Shown one piece after another: positions 56,343 through 64,000 of a stretch of 64,000 nt of DNA (the first letter of the stretch is position 1; each line of letters begins with the position of its first letter). Origin of the DNA: Moraxella sp. (GTDB lineage Bacteria; Pseudomonadota; Gammaproteobacteria; Pseudomonadales; Moraxellaceae); the NCBI GenBank assembly GCA_030525825.1, contig JAUNDZ010000003.1:1-64000 (forward strand). Reading direction: 5' to 3'. Under the pieces are notes generated by a model. It made no database searches and was not told where the DNA came from. It was given only the letters and a program-made list of their open reading frames with translations. Both the position numbers and the translations under genes were made by a program.

Positions 56343-57275
56343 TTAAGCCTGATAGCGTGGGTCAATGAGGCGATTTAGCACATCAACCATGCCATTTAGC
56401 ACCACAAATAACGCCCCCATGACAAGTGCCGAACCCTGTATCATCGGAATGTCTCTGGCGATGATGGCGTGAACTAAGGCATGACCGATGCCCGGCCACG
56501 CAAATAGGCTCTCCACAATCACCATCCCTTCAATCAGATAAATAAACTGCACGCCGTGATAAGCGACGATGGGAATGGCGATGTTTCTGATGCCGTGCCG
56601 ATAAAACGCCTGCCAGCGAGTCAGCCCCTTTAAATGAGCAAATTCATAAAAATGCGAATTAAGCACCGACACGGTGGCATTACGAGCCACACGCACCGAC
56701 ACCGCCGATAGCCCCAGTGCCAGCGTCAAGGCAGGCAGGATAAAATGCTCGGTCTTGCCGTAGCCGATGGCAGGCAGCCATTTTAACTGCACGGCAAAGA
56801 CGGTGATGAGTAGCACGCCGATGATGAATGCAGGGGCAGAGCGGAGCAAGGTGGCTATGAGTAGTACAGCCTTATCAAAGATGCCATTGGGTCGCAGGGC
56901 GGATAAGATGCCGATGGGCGGTGCGATGATGAGCGATAGGACAAGGGCGGCCACCGCCAAAGACAGCGTATGCCCAAACTGATGGGCAATCTCCTGCCAT
57001 ACGCTCGCCCCACTCACCAGTGAGTTGCCCAAATCGCCCCGCAGTAAATCCCAAAACCACGCCAGATACTGCTCATACCACGGCAAATCCAGCCCCAATT
57101 CGGCTCGTACGGCATCGGCAGAGCTGGTATTGACTTGGTCGTAGCCATAGCGAGAAGCGGCGATGCGATACGCCATGTCCCCTGGTAGACTTCGCATGAG
57201 AATGAAGGTTAGCGTACCGACCGACCAGATGACGAGCAGCAGCTGAATAAGGCGTGAAGTGAGTAGGCGTAGCAT
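56343..57275 (-). CDS. ABC transporter permease, DppB type
   Basis: A 310-residue inner-membrane permease with the DppB layout: TSRLIQLLLVIWSVGTLTFI at the N-terminus, a periplasmic loop, then five membrane segments. The EAA loop includes YEFAHLKGLTRWQAFYRHGI near residue 210, and the C-terminus ends LNRLIDPRYQA, typical of DppB. It is first in the operon. A TATAAT (minus) lies 38 bp upstream. Confidence 0.88.
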   Translation of the reverse strand: MLRLLTSRLIQLLLVIWSVGTLTFILMRSLPGDMAYRIAASRYGYDQVNTSSADAVRAELGLDLPWYEQYLAWFWDLLRGDLGNSLVSGASVWQEIAHQFGHTLSLAVAALVLSLIIAPPIGILSALRPNGIFDKAVLLIATLLRSAPAFIIGVLLITVFAVQLKWLPAIGYGKTEHFILPALTLALGLSAVSVRVARNATVSVLNSHFYEFAHLKGLTRWQAFYRHGIRNIAIPIVAYHGVQFIYLIEGMVIVESLFAWPGIGHALVHAIIARDIPMIQGSALVMGALFVVLNGMVDVLNRLIDPRYQA

Positions 57276-57528
57276 GATTTGGGAGTTATGTTATATTGTA
57301 AAATTGGTGCGTATTATAAAGGGTGTTGGGGAAAAAAGTAAAGAAAGAAAAAATCTTGACCGCTCTGCATTAAATTTGAGACAAAGATTTGCCGAAATGA
57401 TCGTATTTTACACCAGTTTTACAAACCAAGCAAAAAACCTAAAAAAATCGCTCGATTGTATTCTATGCTCAAATCAACCTAAAGTACTGAGATATGGTGT
57501 AAGATTTATAATGCTATGGTTGCTTTAT
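57276..57528. other. Gap upstream of the ABC operon
   Basis: A likely ABC promoter lies at 57313-57342 on the minus strand (TATAAT with a weak TTTACT). The rest is AT-rich without a supportable gene. Confidence 0.4.
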
Positions 57529-57564
57529 AAAAAAAAGTCATTACTTAATATAGTAATGACTTTT
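57529..57564 (-). terminator. Terminator of the 57.6-kb Sel1 gene
   Basis: A 12-bp perfect stem (AAAAGTCATTAC with GTAATGACTTTT) has an 8-base loop. T follows on the minus strand. Confidence 0.85.
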
Positions 57565-57584
57565 ATCCAAATGATCTTTCTGGT

Positions 57585-58067
57585 TTAGCGACGTGAGCAA
57601 GCTTCTTTGATGCCACTATCACAAGCTTTACCAAACCAAACTTTGGCGGTTGCTTTATCCTTGCTAACACCCTCGCCATAGCGATACATAACAGCTAGGT
57701 TAAATTGAGCTTCAGGATTGCCCTGTTCGGCAGATTTGGTATAATATTCCAAGGCCTTAGCATAATCTCTTGTTGTGCCTTCGCCATTATAATATAGTGT
57801 ACCGAGATTATATTGAGCTTTATCATTGCCCTGTTCAGCGGATTTTATGTAATATTCAATTGCTTTTTTATAATCTCCAGTTAAGTCGTAAGCCACACCA
57901 GTACGATACTGGGTAGTGGCGTCTTGGGGGTTTGCATCCAGTATTTTTTGGCAAGCGGAAACCACCGTTTTTTTATCCATGTTTTCAATAGCCTTGACAC
58001 AATCATCGGCATAAGCTGTGCAAGCGAACAAGCCCAAAGCACTCAAGCTAAGTTTCACCAATTTCAT
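57585..58067 (-). CDS. Secreted Sel1-repeat protein
   Basis: A 160-residue exported protein. The signal peptide (MKLVKLSLSALGLFACTAYA) ends at AYA before DDCVKA. Sel1/TPR-like repeats follow: RTGVAYDLTGDYKKAIEYYI, KSAEQGNDKAQYNLGTLYYN and KSAEQGNPEAQFNLAVMYRY. Two Cys residues near each end may form disulfides. It is unrelated in sequence detail to the 51.2-kb Sel1 protein but of the same type. The role is unknown. Confidence 0.85.
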   Translation of the reverse strand: MKLVKLSLSALGLFACTAYADDCVKAIENMDKKTVVSACQKILDANPQDATTQYRTGVAYDLTGDYKKAIEYYIKSAEQGNDKAQYNLGTLYYNGEGTTRDYAKALEYYTKSAEQGNPEAQFNLAVMYRYGEGVSKDKATAKVWFGKACDSGIKEACSRR

Positions 58068-58425
58068 AATACCCTCCAGTATCATAAATTAAATACATCA
58101 ATATCATAAGTGAAAAATTATTAAAAAACAACCAATTTTTAAGTGTTGTCAGTCTTATTTTTAATCGAAACAATATCAACAGTAGGTTTTCTAAAAATTA
58201 AAAGGTATGATCCAATACAAGTATTGTTTTGGAGATGGTGTAGAATTTAGGTTGAATAGGAGTATTTCCAAGGCTGATGAATAATTTGTTAGCTTACTAG
58301 TGCGATTTAAGATGATTTTAAGTTGAGAGATGGGATTGAGTATAAAAAATCCAGTTGTTCTATTTGCTTTTTAAGATTTTTTGTTACAATAGTGTTTGCT
58401 AATATCAACCATTCAAGGAAAGTCT
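58068..58425. other. Gene-free divergent gap
   Basis: An AT-rich 358-bp region between the Sel1 gene and the M3 peptidase gene. A TACAAT at 58385-58390 with TTTGCT 16 bp upstream may be the peptidase promoter. Nothing else was recognised. Confidence 0.35.
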
Positions 58426-60564
58426 ATGAATCGTCGTCATTTTTTACAGCTGACAGGAGCTAGTATTTTTGCAACCATGCTCCCTAATATGAGTTTTGCT
58501 CGTGAAGCTATATTTTATGTCCCTGATGAGCTTCGCTCTAACCCTATTTTACAGTTTAATGATTTACCCAACTATCCCGCCATTAAACCCCATCATATCG
58601 AACCTGCCATCAAATTTATCATGGAGGAAAGCAAAAGAATCACTGAAGAACTTTGCAAACAAGCAAACCCTACTTGGAAAAACTTCTATCAACCACTCGA
58701 GGAGTTGCAGGCGTATCGTTCTTTTAGTTGGAGTATTGTTAGCGACCTAGATGCGCTTGCTGATTCTGATCAAATTAGACAAGCCTACGATGATGCTAGA
58801 AAACATCGAAGTGCATTTAATAGTTGGTACGGCATGAATGAAGAGGTTTATGCATGCTTTAAGCGTTTAAAATCCAGTCCAGAATATCGTCGTTACAATG
58901 CCGCTCAAAAAAAGGCTATTGATAACCAAATTAGAGACTTTGAACGCTCTGGTGTGGGCTTGTCTGTCGATGATAAGGCTCGCTTGGCTCAGATTGAAGA
59001 TCGTTTGAGTAAAGTGCGCAGTCAGTTTTCTAATAATGTTATAGATGCCAATAAATGGGCAATGACTATTACGGATTCTGCTTTGGTAGCAGGCATTCCG
59101 CAATCCATCCTAGAAGTTGCTCAAAATAGTGCTAAAGAGGCAGGTGAAGATGGTTATCGCTTTATGCTTACTACTGCCAATGCATTCGCTATTTTTGAAA
59201 ATGCCGATAATCGTGAGCTTAGAGAGAAATTCTACCGTGCTTATGAAACTAGAGCCTCTGATATGGCAGATGATGTAGGTAAATATGACAACTATGCCAA
59301 TATGAATGAGATTTTAGCACTACAATACGAAAGAGCAAAAATCTTGGGGTATAAAAACTATGCTCATTATGCTTTGGAAAATCGTATGGCAAAAACCCCT
59401 CGGGAGGTGATGGGTTTTTATCAGGGTATGATTGCTAAAGTTAGAGGCATTGCTAAAGCTCAAATGGATGAACTTATTTCCTACGGCAAAGAAAAATTGG
59501 GTATTAGTGATCCACAAATGTGGGATTTTCATTATATAGCTAATAAGAGAAAAACAGACTTGTATGATTTTGATCAAGAAGAAATGCGTTCTTACTTTCC
59601 TATCGCCAAGGTTTTGTCAGGAGTATTTGAGGTTAATCGTCGTTTGTTTGGGGTTACTATTAAGGAAAAGATGGGGGTGCCTGCTTGGCATGAGACGGTT
59701 CGTTTCTTTGAGCTATTTAACGAGAAAGGCGAGCATATTGGCTCAACCTATGTAGACTTGTATGCTCGTGAAGGCAAACAAGGTGGTGCATGGAAAAGTA
59801 ATATTATTAGTAGACGCAAAGATGCAAGTGGTAAGATTATTAAACCTGTTACTGTCTTAGTGTGCAACTTTACCCCGCCTAGTGATGGTGTGGCATTGCT
59901 TAGCCAAGATGATGTGTTGACGCTATTTCATGAATTTGGCCATGTTATGCATGAGATTATCACTAAGGTTGATGTATCAGCGGTTGCAGGCACTAAGGTT
60001 CCTAGGGATGCGGTGGAGTTTCCTAGTCAATTTATGGAGTACTATGCTTGGGAAGAGGAGGTTATGCCACTGTTTTCAGGGCATTATCAGACAGGGGAAG
60101 CTCTGCCAAAAGAACTGATACAAAAAGCCAATGCCACTAAAAATTATATGATGGCTCGTAGCACCATGCGTCAGATTGAATATGGACTTATTGACTTGAG
60201 ATTATATAATGAATATAACCCTAATGAGCCAGACTTTATTAATCGCATTCATCAGGAGATTCAGCAAAATGTATCGGTTGTTCGTGAACCTAGCTATGTA
60301 CGCTCGCTTAATAGTTTTAGTCATATCTTTACGGGTGGTTATGCTGCAGGTTACTATGGCTATCTTTGGAGTGATGTATTGTCTGCTGATGTGTTCTCAC
60401 ACTTTGAAAAAGTAGGTATCTTTAACAAAAAAGTTAGCCGTGCCTATGTGGATAAATTTTTAAGCAAGGGTGGCTCAGAAGATGTTATGGATATGTATGT
60501 AGATTTCATGGGTAGAAAGCCCAAGCCTGATGCTTTAATGAAGCGTCTTACAGATGGAGAATGA
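58426..60564 (+). CDS. Tat-exported M3-family oligopeptidase
   Basis: A 712-residue zinc peptidase related to oligopeptidase A and Dcp. The HEXXH motif lies in TLFHEFGHVMHEI near residue 505, with the third ligand Glu expected in AVEFPSQFMEYYAWEEEV about 30 residues on. The N-terminus MNRRHFLQLTGASIFATMLP followed by SFA is a twin-arginine signal, unusual since most relatives are cytosolic. AAGGAAAG precedes the ATG. It would degrade short peptides in the periplasm. Codon use is more AT-rich than most genes here. Confidence 0.85.
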   Translation: MNRRHFLQLTGASIFATMLPNMSFAREAIFYVPDELRSNPILQFNDLPNYPAIKPHHIEPAIKFIMEESKRITEELCKQANPTWKNFYQPLEELQAYRSFSWSIVSDLDALADSDQIRQAYDDARKHRSAFNSWYGMNEEVYACFKRLKSSPEYRRYNAAQKKAIDNQIRDFERSGVGLSVDDKARLAQIEDRLSKVRSQFSNNVIDANKWAMTITDSALVAGIPQSILEVAQNSAKEAGEDGYRFMLTTANAFAIFENADNRELREKFYRAYETRASDMADDVGKYDNYANMNEILALQYERAKILGYKNYAHYALENRMAKTPREVMGFYQGMIAKVRGIAKAQMDELISYGKEKLGISDPQMWDFHYIANKRKTDLYDFDQEEMRSYFPIAKVLSGVFEVNRRLFGVTIKEKMGVPAWHETVRFFELFNEKGEHIGSTYVDLYAREGKQGGAWKSNIISRRKDASGKIIKPVTVLVCNFTPPSDGVALLSQDDVLTLFHEFGHVMHEIITKVDVSAVAGTKVPRDAVEFPSQFMEYYAWEEEVMPLFSGHYQTGEALPKELIQKANATKNYMMARSTMRQIEYGLIDLRLYNEYNPNEPDFINRIHQEIQQNVSVVREPSYVRSLNSFSHIFTGGYAAGYYGYLWSDVLSADVFSHFEKVGIFNKKVSRAYVDKFLSKGGSEDVMDMYVDFMGRKPKPDALMKRLTDGE

Positions 60565-60594
60565 TGGCAAGATTGATGCTGATTTTGTGAGTAT

Positions 60595-60652
60595 TAACCC
60601 TCATTAATAAAAAAACCACCATTAGAGGTGGTTTTTTTATTAATGAGGGTTA
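60595..60652. terminator. Bidirectional terminator with 26-bp perfect stem
   Basis: Bases 60595-60620 pair perfectly with 60627-60652 around loop ATTAGA. The stem contains CCACC/GGTGG next to A7/T7 and overlaps the porin stop codon. It serves both convergent genes. Confidence 0.85.
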
Positions 60653-61738
60653 GAACCTGTATTCTACCCCTGCGGCAAGACCAATTATTTCCTCATTTTC
60701 ATAAGTGCTTAGTCTGGTTTGTCTAGAATTTGGCTGTAGGAATTTTAACTTTTCTATGGCTGTTTCTACATAGGCGGTAGCACGACCATTGGATACTCGA
60801 AAATCCTTGGAAACACCGATAGCACCTACGGTATAGTCGGTAGAGCGAACACCAAAGCCTTGCCCTGCATAATTTTCCACATGACCAACTTGACCATACA
60901 CATTCCAATCTTTAGCTGGTTGATATACCCCTGATATAAAGAAGCCGGTTTCATCATCTGCTGTGCCGTAGTCTGCTTTTCTAGCAGATGCCGCAACACG
61001 CCAATCGACACCATTATACGCCACCATGCCTGATATGGCTTTTAATTCATCTCCTGCGTGAGTGTATGAAGCACCCCATTCTACCTTGCCACCCGTACGC
61101 ATGATTTGAGCGACTGCTGCATCTCTTTTTACATCCTGTCTTCTGTAAGGACTATCTTTGGTGTATGCACGGATGTTTGTGTCTTCTGTGTTTTCATCCA
61201 TGCCATAATGAAGCTTGACTCGAGTTCTGCTTCCATCTTTACTATGCATAAAGTAAGGTGAGTAGTATTGGATGGCGTTGTTGGAGCGAAATCCTGAGTT
61301 GGTAAAGGGCTTGCCAGCACCCATGAGACCAGAATAGGATACAGCCACATCCACCACTTCATCCTCTGGAGTGGTCATTCTGCCAAATCTCATACGACCG
61401 TAATCTTTATGTTCCAGACTGATATAAGTGGTACCAGGGCGAAAGTTTTTTCCGCCATCACCATCCAAATCTGTCAAATAGGTTAGAGAATAACGAGTCG
61501 TCCATGTGTCGTCAATTTTTTGAGTGGCTGAGAATTTAATTTCGCCTGGTGCATAAAGATTGGTGCGTCCACTGTCTTTGCTATTGCTAACAGCCCCATT
61601 TGATAGACGAGTAGATTCAATTTTTTGAGATTCGTGTAGTAGCTCCATTCTAAGCTTGCCTGAAATCTTTGGGTCGGCATGGGCAACGGTACTTATCAAG
61701 GATAAACCGATGGTAATATATAACATGGTATGCTTCAT
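60650..61738 (-). CDS. Outer-membrane porin (Neisseria-type, general diffusion)
   Basis: A 362-residue outer-membrane beta-barrel protein. The signal peptide (MKHTMLYITIGLSLISTVAH, then ADPKISG) is followed by alternating strands such as TTYISLEHKDYGRMRFGRMT and TRVKLHYGMDEN. The last residues, AAGVEYRF, end in Phe as required by the Bam machinery. The GRMRFGRMTTPEDEVVD segment matches the Gram-negative porin family. Its stop lies inside a 26-bp hairpin. The channel specificity is unknown. Confidence 0.85.
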   Translation of the reverse strand: MKHTMLYITIGLSLISTVAHADPKISGKLRMELLHESQKIESTRLSNGAVSNSKDSGRTNLYAPGEIKFSATQKIDDTWTTRYSLTYLTDLDGDGGKNFRPGTTYISLEHKDYGRMRFGRMTTPEDEVVDVAVSYSGLMGAGKPFTNSGFRSNNAIQYYSPYFMHSKDGSRTRVKLHYGMDENTEDTNIRAYTKDSPYRRQDVKRDAAVAQIMRTGGKVEWGASYTHAGDELKAISGMVAYNGVDWRVAASARKADYGTADDETGFFISGVYQPAKDWNVYGQVGHVENYAGQGFGVRSTDYTVGAIGVSKDFRVSNGRATAYVETAIEKLKFLQPNSRQTRLSTYENEEIIGLAAGVEYRF

Positions 61739-61770
61739 AAAAAACTCCTTGTGTTAATCAGCAATCAAGA

Positions 61771-61815
61771 TGGCTAAAATTGGCTAAAAATGAGTGATTT
61801 GCTAGTTTGGCTAAA
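61771..61815 (-). repeat. Three TGGCTAAA repeats in the porin leader
   Basis: TGGCTAAA occurs at 61771-61778, 61781-61788 and 61808-61815, inside the predicted 5' untranslated region of the porin message. Confidence 0.6.
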
Positions 61816-61831
61816 TCAAAATTTTTACGAT

Positions 61832-61860
61832 AGTATATTCAACCTTTTAGGTTTTAGCAA
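61832..61860 (-). promoter_or_regulatory. Porin promoter
   Basis: On the minus strand, TTGCTA and TATACT are spaced by exactly 17 bp. A small palindrome (AACCTTTTAGGTT, 61841-61853) fills the spacer and could be a regulator site. Confidence 0.55.
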
Positions 61861-61963
61861 CAAAATTTATAAAATTTGTTTACATATTTTAAAAAATGTA
61901 AAGTTTCTATACATAATGGGATTACTTATAAGAAAATTGTTATCTTGACTCACTGCTTTGTGT

Positions 61964-61969
61964 TATAAT
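61964..61969 (+). promoter_or_regulatory. Extended -10 upstream of the metallophosphoesterase gene
   Basis: TGTTATAAT is an extended -10 element, about 45 bp before the start codon. The -35 match is weak. Confidence 0.4.
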
Positions 61970-62013
61970 TTTTTGTGATTAATACCCTAAATATTTCAAT
62001 TAAGGATAATTGC

Positions 62014-63747
62014 ATGTTTCAAAAATTTTTACTCGCCAGTTTGTGCCTATCTATTGCATCGCTTGGATTTGCTAATGATGTGATCTTAAATCCAAATCCA
62101 CAAACGACCCAGGCTCATCGTAACGACCAAACCACCAAAGTTGCCCATGATAATGCCTTAATCAAACCTGCTGTTGCACCACTTGTAAAAAATAATAAAC
62201 CCAATCGTATTACGAGTACCATCAAGGGGGATCCTGCTACACAGAGAGCATTTAACTGGTTTACCTCTGATGTTTTTGCTGATGCCAAAGTTAAAATATC
62301 CACCCGAAAAGACATGAAAAATCCCGTGTTTTTTGATGCTCAAACAGATATGGTAGAAAGTCATTATATTGAGCGGGATAAAAAAGGTTTTTTTATTTTC
62401 AAGCGTTATGACGATGATACTGGCGAGATTAAGGGCTATTTTACTGATCAACATAAAAATGCTCCATGGTTCCCCAAAGACGAAGCTAAAACGAATGAGC
62501 GTACGGGCGTCGATGTGATTAAGGCAGTGGAGGCTGTCTACAAGGTGCATGCCACAGGTCTTAAACCAAATACTATTTATTATTATCAAGTAGGCAATCA
62601 AGGTAATTGGAGTTCGGTTGGTCAATTTAAAACTGCTGGTACAAAAGAAGATGGGTTTAGTTTTATTCAATATACCGATACCCAAAATGCCTACTACAAT
62701 GAACATATTAATAATGAAGCTCGCTATGCTGCTGACACGCTAAACCAAGCACAAAAAATCAAGCCTGATGCTCATTTTGTATTGCATACAGGAGATTTTG
62801 TAGAGCTGGCTGAGGCGGAGGATGAGTGGATTGATTTGATGTCCAAATCCCAACAAGGGCTGCTTAAAATGAGTTTGGTTCCTGTGGCGGGAAATCATGA
62901 TGAATTTGGTATTAATAGTAGAGAGTTGTTTTTAAATAAGTTTAATGACCACTTTAATGTGGATAGTGCAGGCAAGATAGATGGTGGCTCTTATTATTCA
63001 TTTACCTATAATAATGCACACTTTGTTGTTTTAAACACCAATGACTATAAAAATATTGATAAAAAAGCTATTGGTTTTGAGCAAATGAATTGGCTTAAAG
63101 AGGATGTTAAAAAAGCTCGTGAAAATGGTGCTCAATGGGTAATCTTGACCTATCACAAACCCCTGTTTTCTAAGGGGTATCATTCATTGCAAGATCTAGA
63201 AGTTCAAAAGGTGCGTGATGAATTTATGCAAACCATTGATGAGCTAGGCGTGGATTTGGCATTGCAAGGTCATGATCATGTCTATTCTCGTACTAAGCCA
63301 TTAAGTTATGCTTTAAGTGCTGAAAGTTTTGTCAATGCCAAAATTGAAGATGTTAAGTATAGCTACAATGGCAATAATATTAAGACTTTTCACGATCCTA
63401 AAGGAACGATTTTCATGGTGCCAAATACTGCTGGGACAAAGTCTTATGACATCATCTACGACCGACCTTTGAGTCATATTCATAAAATTCGCCCTCGCCT
63501 AAATTGGCTGACTCAATCTCAGCTTGAGCATTACAATAGTCTATTTGAAGTAGGGTTTCAGCCTCAAAGAAGTAAGCGTTTTGAGGAGAATATTGGCAAC
63601 TATCGTGATAATACCATTCAGAATTTCGCTGTCTACACCATCAATGGTCGGGTTTTGAATGCTCAGATTTATCAGGTCTTTGGCGATCTAAGCAAGAATG
63701 AAAAGCGTCAAGTAATTAAGGTGGATGAGTTTAATATTGAAAAATAG
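62014..63747 (+). CDS. Exported purple-acid-phosphatase-like metallophosphoesterase
   Basis: A 577-residue exported phosphoesterase. The signal peptide MFQKFLLASLCLSIASLGFA precedes NDVIL. A fibronectin-like segment (AVYKVHATGLKPNTIYYYQV, about 175-200) comes before the catalytic domain, as in purple acid phosphatases. Metal-binding motifs follow: QYTDTQN, HTGDFVE, PVAGNHDEF, ILTYHKPLF and LQGHDHVYSRT. AAGGAT precedes the ATG. It may release phosphate in the periplasm, as phoX may at the other end of the window. The substrate is unknown. Confidence 0.85.
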   Translation: MFQKFLLASLCLSIASLGFANDVILNPNPQTTQAHRNDQTTKVAHDNALIKPAVAPLVKNNKPNRITSTIKGDPATQRAFNWFTSDVFADAKVKISTRKDMKNPVFFDAQTDMVESHYIERDKKGFFIFKRYDDDTGEIKGYFTDQHKNAPWFPKDEAKTNERTGVDVIKAVEAVYKVHATGLKPNTIYYYQVGNQGNWSSVGQFKTAGTKEDGFSFIQYTDTQNAYYNEHINNEARYAADTLNQAQKIKPDAHFVLHTGDFVELAEAEDEWIDLMSKSQQGLLKMSLVPVAGNHDEFGINSRELFLNKFNDHFNVDSAGKIDGGSYYSFTYNNAHFVVLNTNDYKNIDKKAIGFEQMNWLKEDVKKARENGAQWVILTYHKPLFSKGYHSLQDLEVQKVRDEFMQTIDELGVDLALQGHDHVYSRTKPLSYALSAESFVNAKIEDVKYSYNGNNIKTFHDPKGTIFMVPNTAGTKSYDIIYDRPLSHIHKIRPRLNWLTQSQLEHYNSLFEVGFQPQRSKRFEENIGNYRDNTIQNFAVYTINGRVLNAQIYQVFGDLSKNEKRQVIKVDEFNIEK

Positions 63748-63831
63748 TTTAATAAAACCAAAAGTGTTTAGGGCTTTTGTATGATTAAATTTGTAGCTGT
63801 AATGGATTGGCTATCATGTCATACTTAAAAT

Positions 63832-63969
63832 ATGAAACTAACTTATTGTAAATTAAGTAAAAAAGTACAAAAAGACCACCTGAATTTTGTACTTGAGATA
63901 ATAGCTGGTTCATCATTGATTTGCTGCAAAATCTTAACTTATGGTAGGGAGGGGGTAATCTCATCTTGA
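63832..63969 (+). pseudogene. Remnant of an IS1595/IS1016-type transposase
   Basis: The frame begins MKLTYCKLSKKVQ and continues LNFVLEIIAGSS, resembling the start of IS1016-family transposases (M-K-x-T-x-C-K-L-x-K-x-VQ pattern). After about 30 residues the likeness is lost and a stop follows at 63967. The rest of the element, if any, lies beyond the window. Recognition is from memory of the family's N-terminus, so it is tentative. Confidence 0.45.
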
Positions 63970-64000
63970 GGCTCGCACCTTGTTTGGCAATGAAGTAAAG

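Noticed and set aside
57259..57588. 109-codon open frame between the ABC operon and the Sel1 gene
   Set aside because: It overlaps a promoter and a terminator hairpin and has no recognisable domain or start signal.
1..64000. CRISPR arrays, cas or anti-CRISPR genes, prophage, tRNA and rRNA genes
   Set aside because: Looked for repeats, spacers and hallmark genes on both strands; none were found in this window.

Overview
The window looks like a stretch of chromosome from a Moraxella-type gammaproteobacterium (family Moraxellaceae). The points behind this are a type IV pilin with a Moraxella-like C-terminal Cys loop, a mur/fts cluster, the dat-ddc diaminobutyrate/diaminopropane pair typical of Acinetobacter and Moraxella, an OhrR/Ohr block, and a remnant resembling the IS1016 (IS1595 family) transposase. 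The species cannot be fixed from the sequence alone. No rRNA, tRNA, CRISPR array or complete insertion sequence was found.

Layout. 0-4.2 kb: type IV pilin, rpsB-tsf, pyrE, gshB. 4.3-7.4 kb: a Tat-exported PhoX-type phosphatase and a family 2 glycosyltransferase. 7.5-15.2 kb: a partial division/cell-wall cluster (murG, an unknown small gene, murC, ddl, ftsQ, ftsA, ftsZ). 15.3-18.3 kb: a PHP-domain nuclease gene converging on recA-recX. 18.3-18.95 kb: a gene-free region with five consensus DnaA boxes around an AT-rich core. 18.9-26.9 kb: a catabolic island for 5-aminovalerate/GABA through glutarate to crotonyl-CoA (CoA-transferase, glutaryl-CoA dehydrogenase, permease, aminotransferase, semialdehyde dehydrogenase) with a divergent IclR-type regulator. 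All three catabolic promoters carry the same tandem palindromes. 27-40.7 kb: mainly housekeeping genes (trmB, priA, ridA, spoT, rpoZ, queE, dapD, lipA), plus a TraX-family gene, a broken toxin-antitoxin pair and a decayed small gene. 40.9-50.1 kb: alkB, acnB, an OhrR-centred peroxide block (ohrR, thioesterase, ferritin-like, ohr), dat, and a ddc gene broken by an in-frame TGA. 50.3-57.3 kb: DUF72, Sel1, metW-metX and a peptide/nickel-type ABC transporter without a binding protein. 57.5-64 kb: an AT-richer block with a second Sel1 protein, a Tat-exported M3 peptidase, a porin, an exported metallophosphoesterase, and a transposase remnant at the edge.

How the genes work together. The 19-26 kb island forms a complete route: import of an omega-amino acid, transamination, oxidation to glutarate, CoA transfer and oxidative decarboxylation. 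The IclR-type protein is the obvious candidate for binding the TGTWC-N8-GWACA tandem sites. The 44.7-46.6 kb block looks like one organic-peroxide regulon with OhrR-type operators at three promoters. The dat-ddc pathway probably stops after diaminobutyrate because ddc is interrupted.
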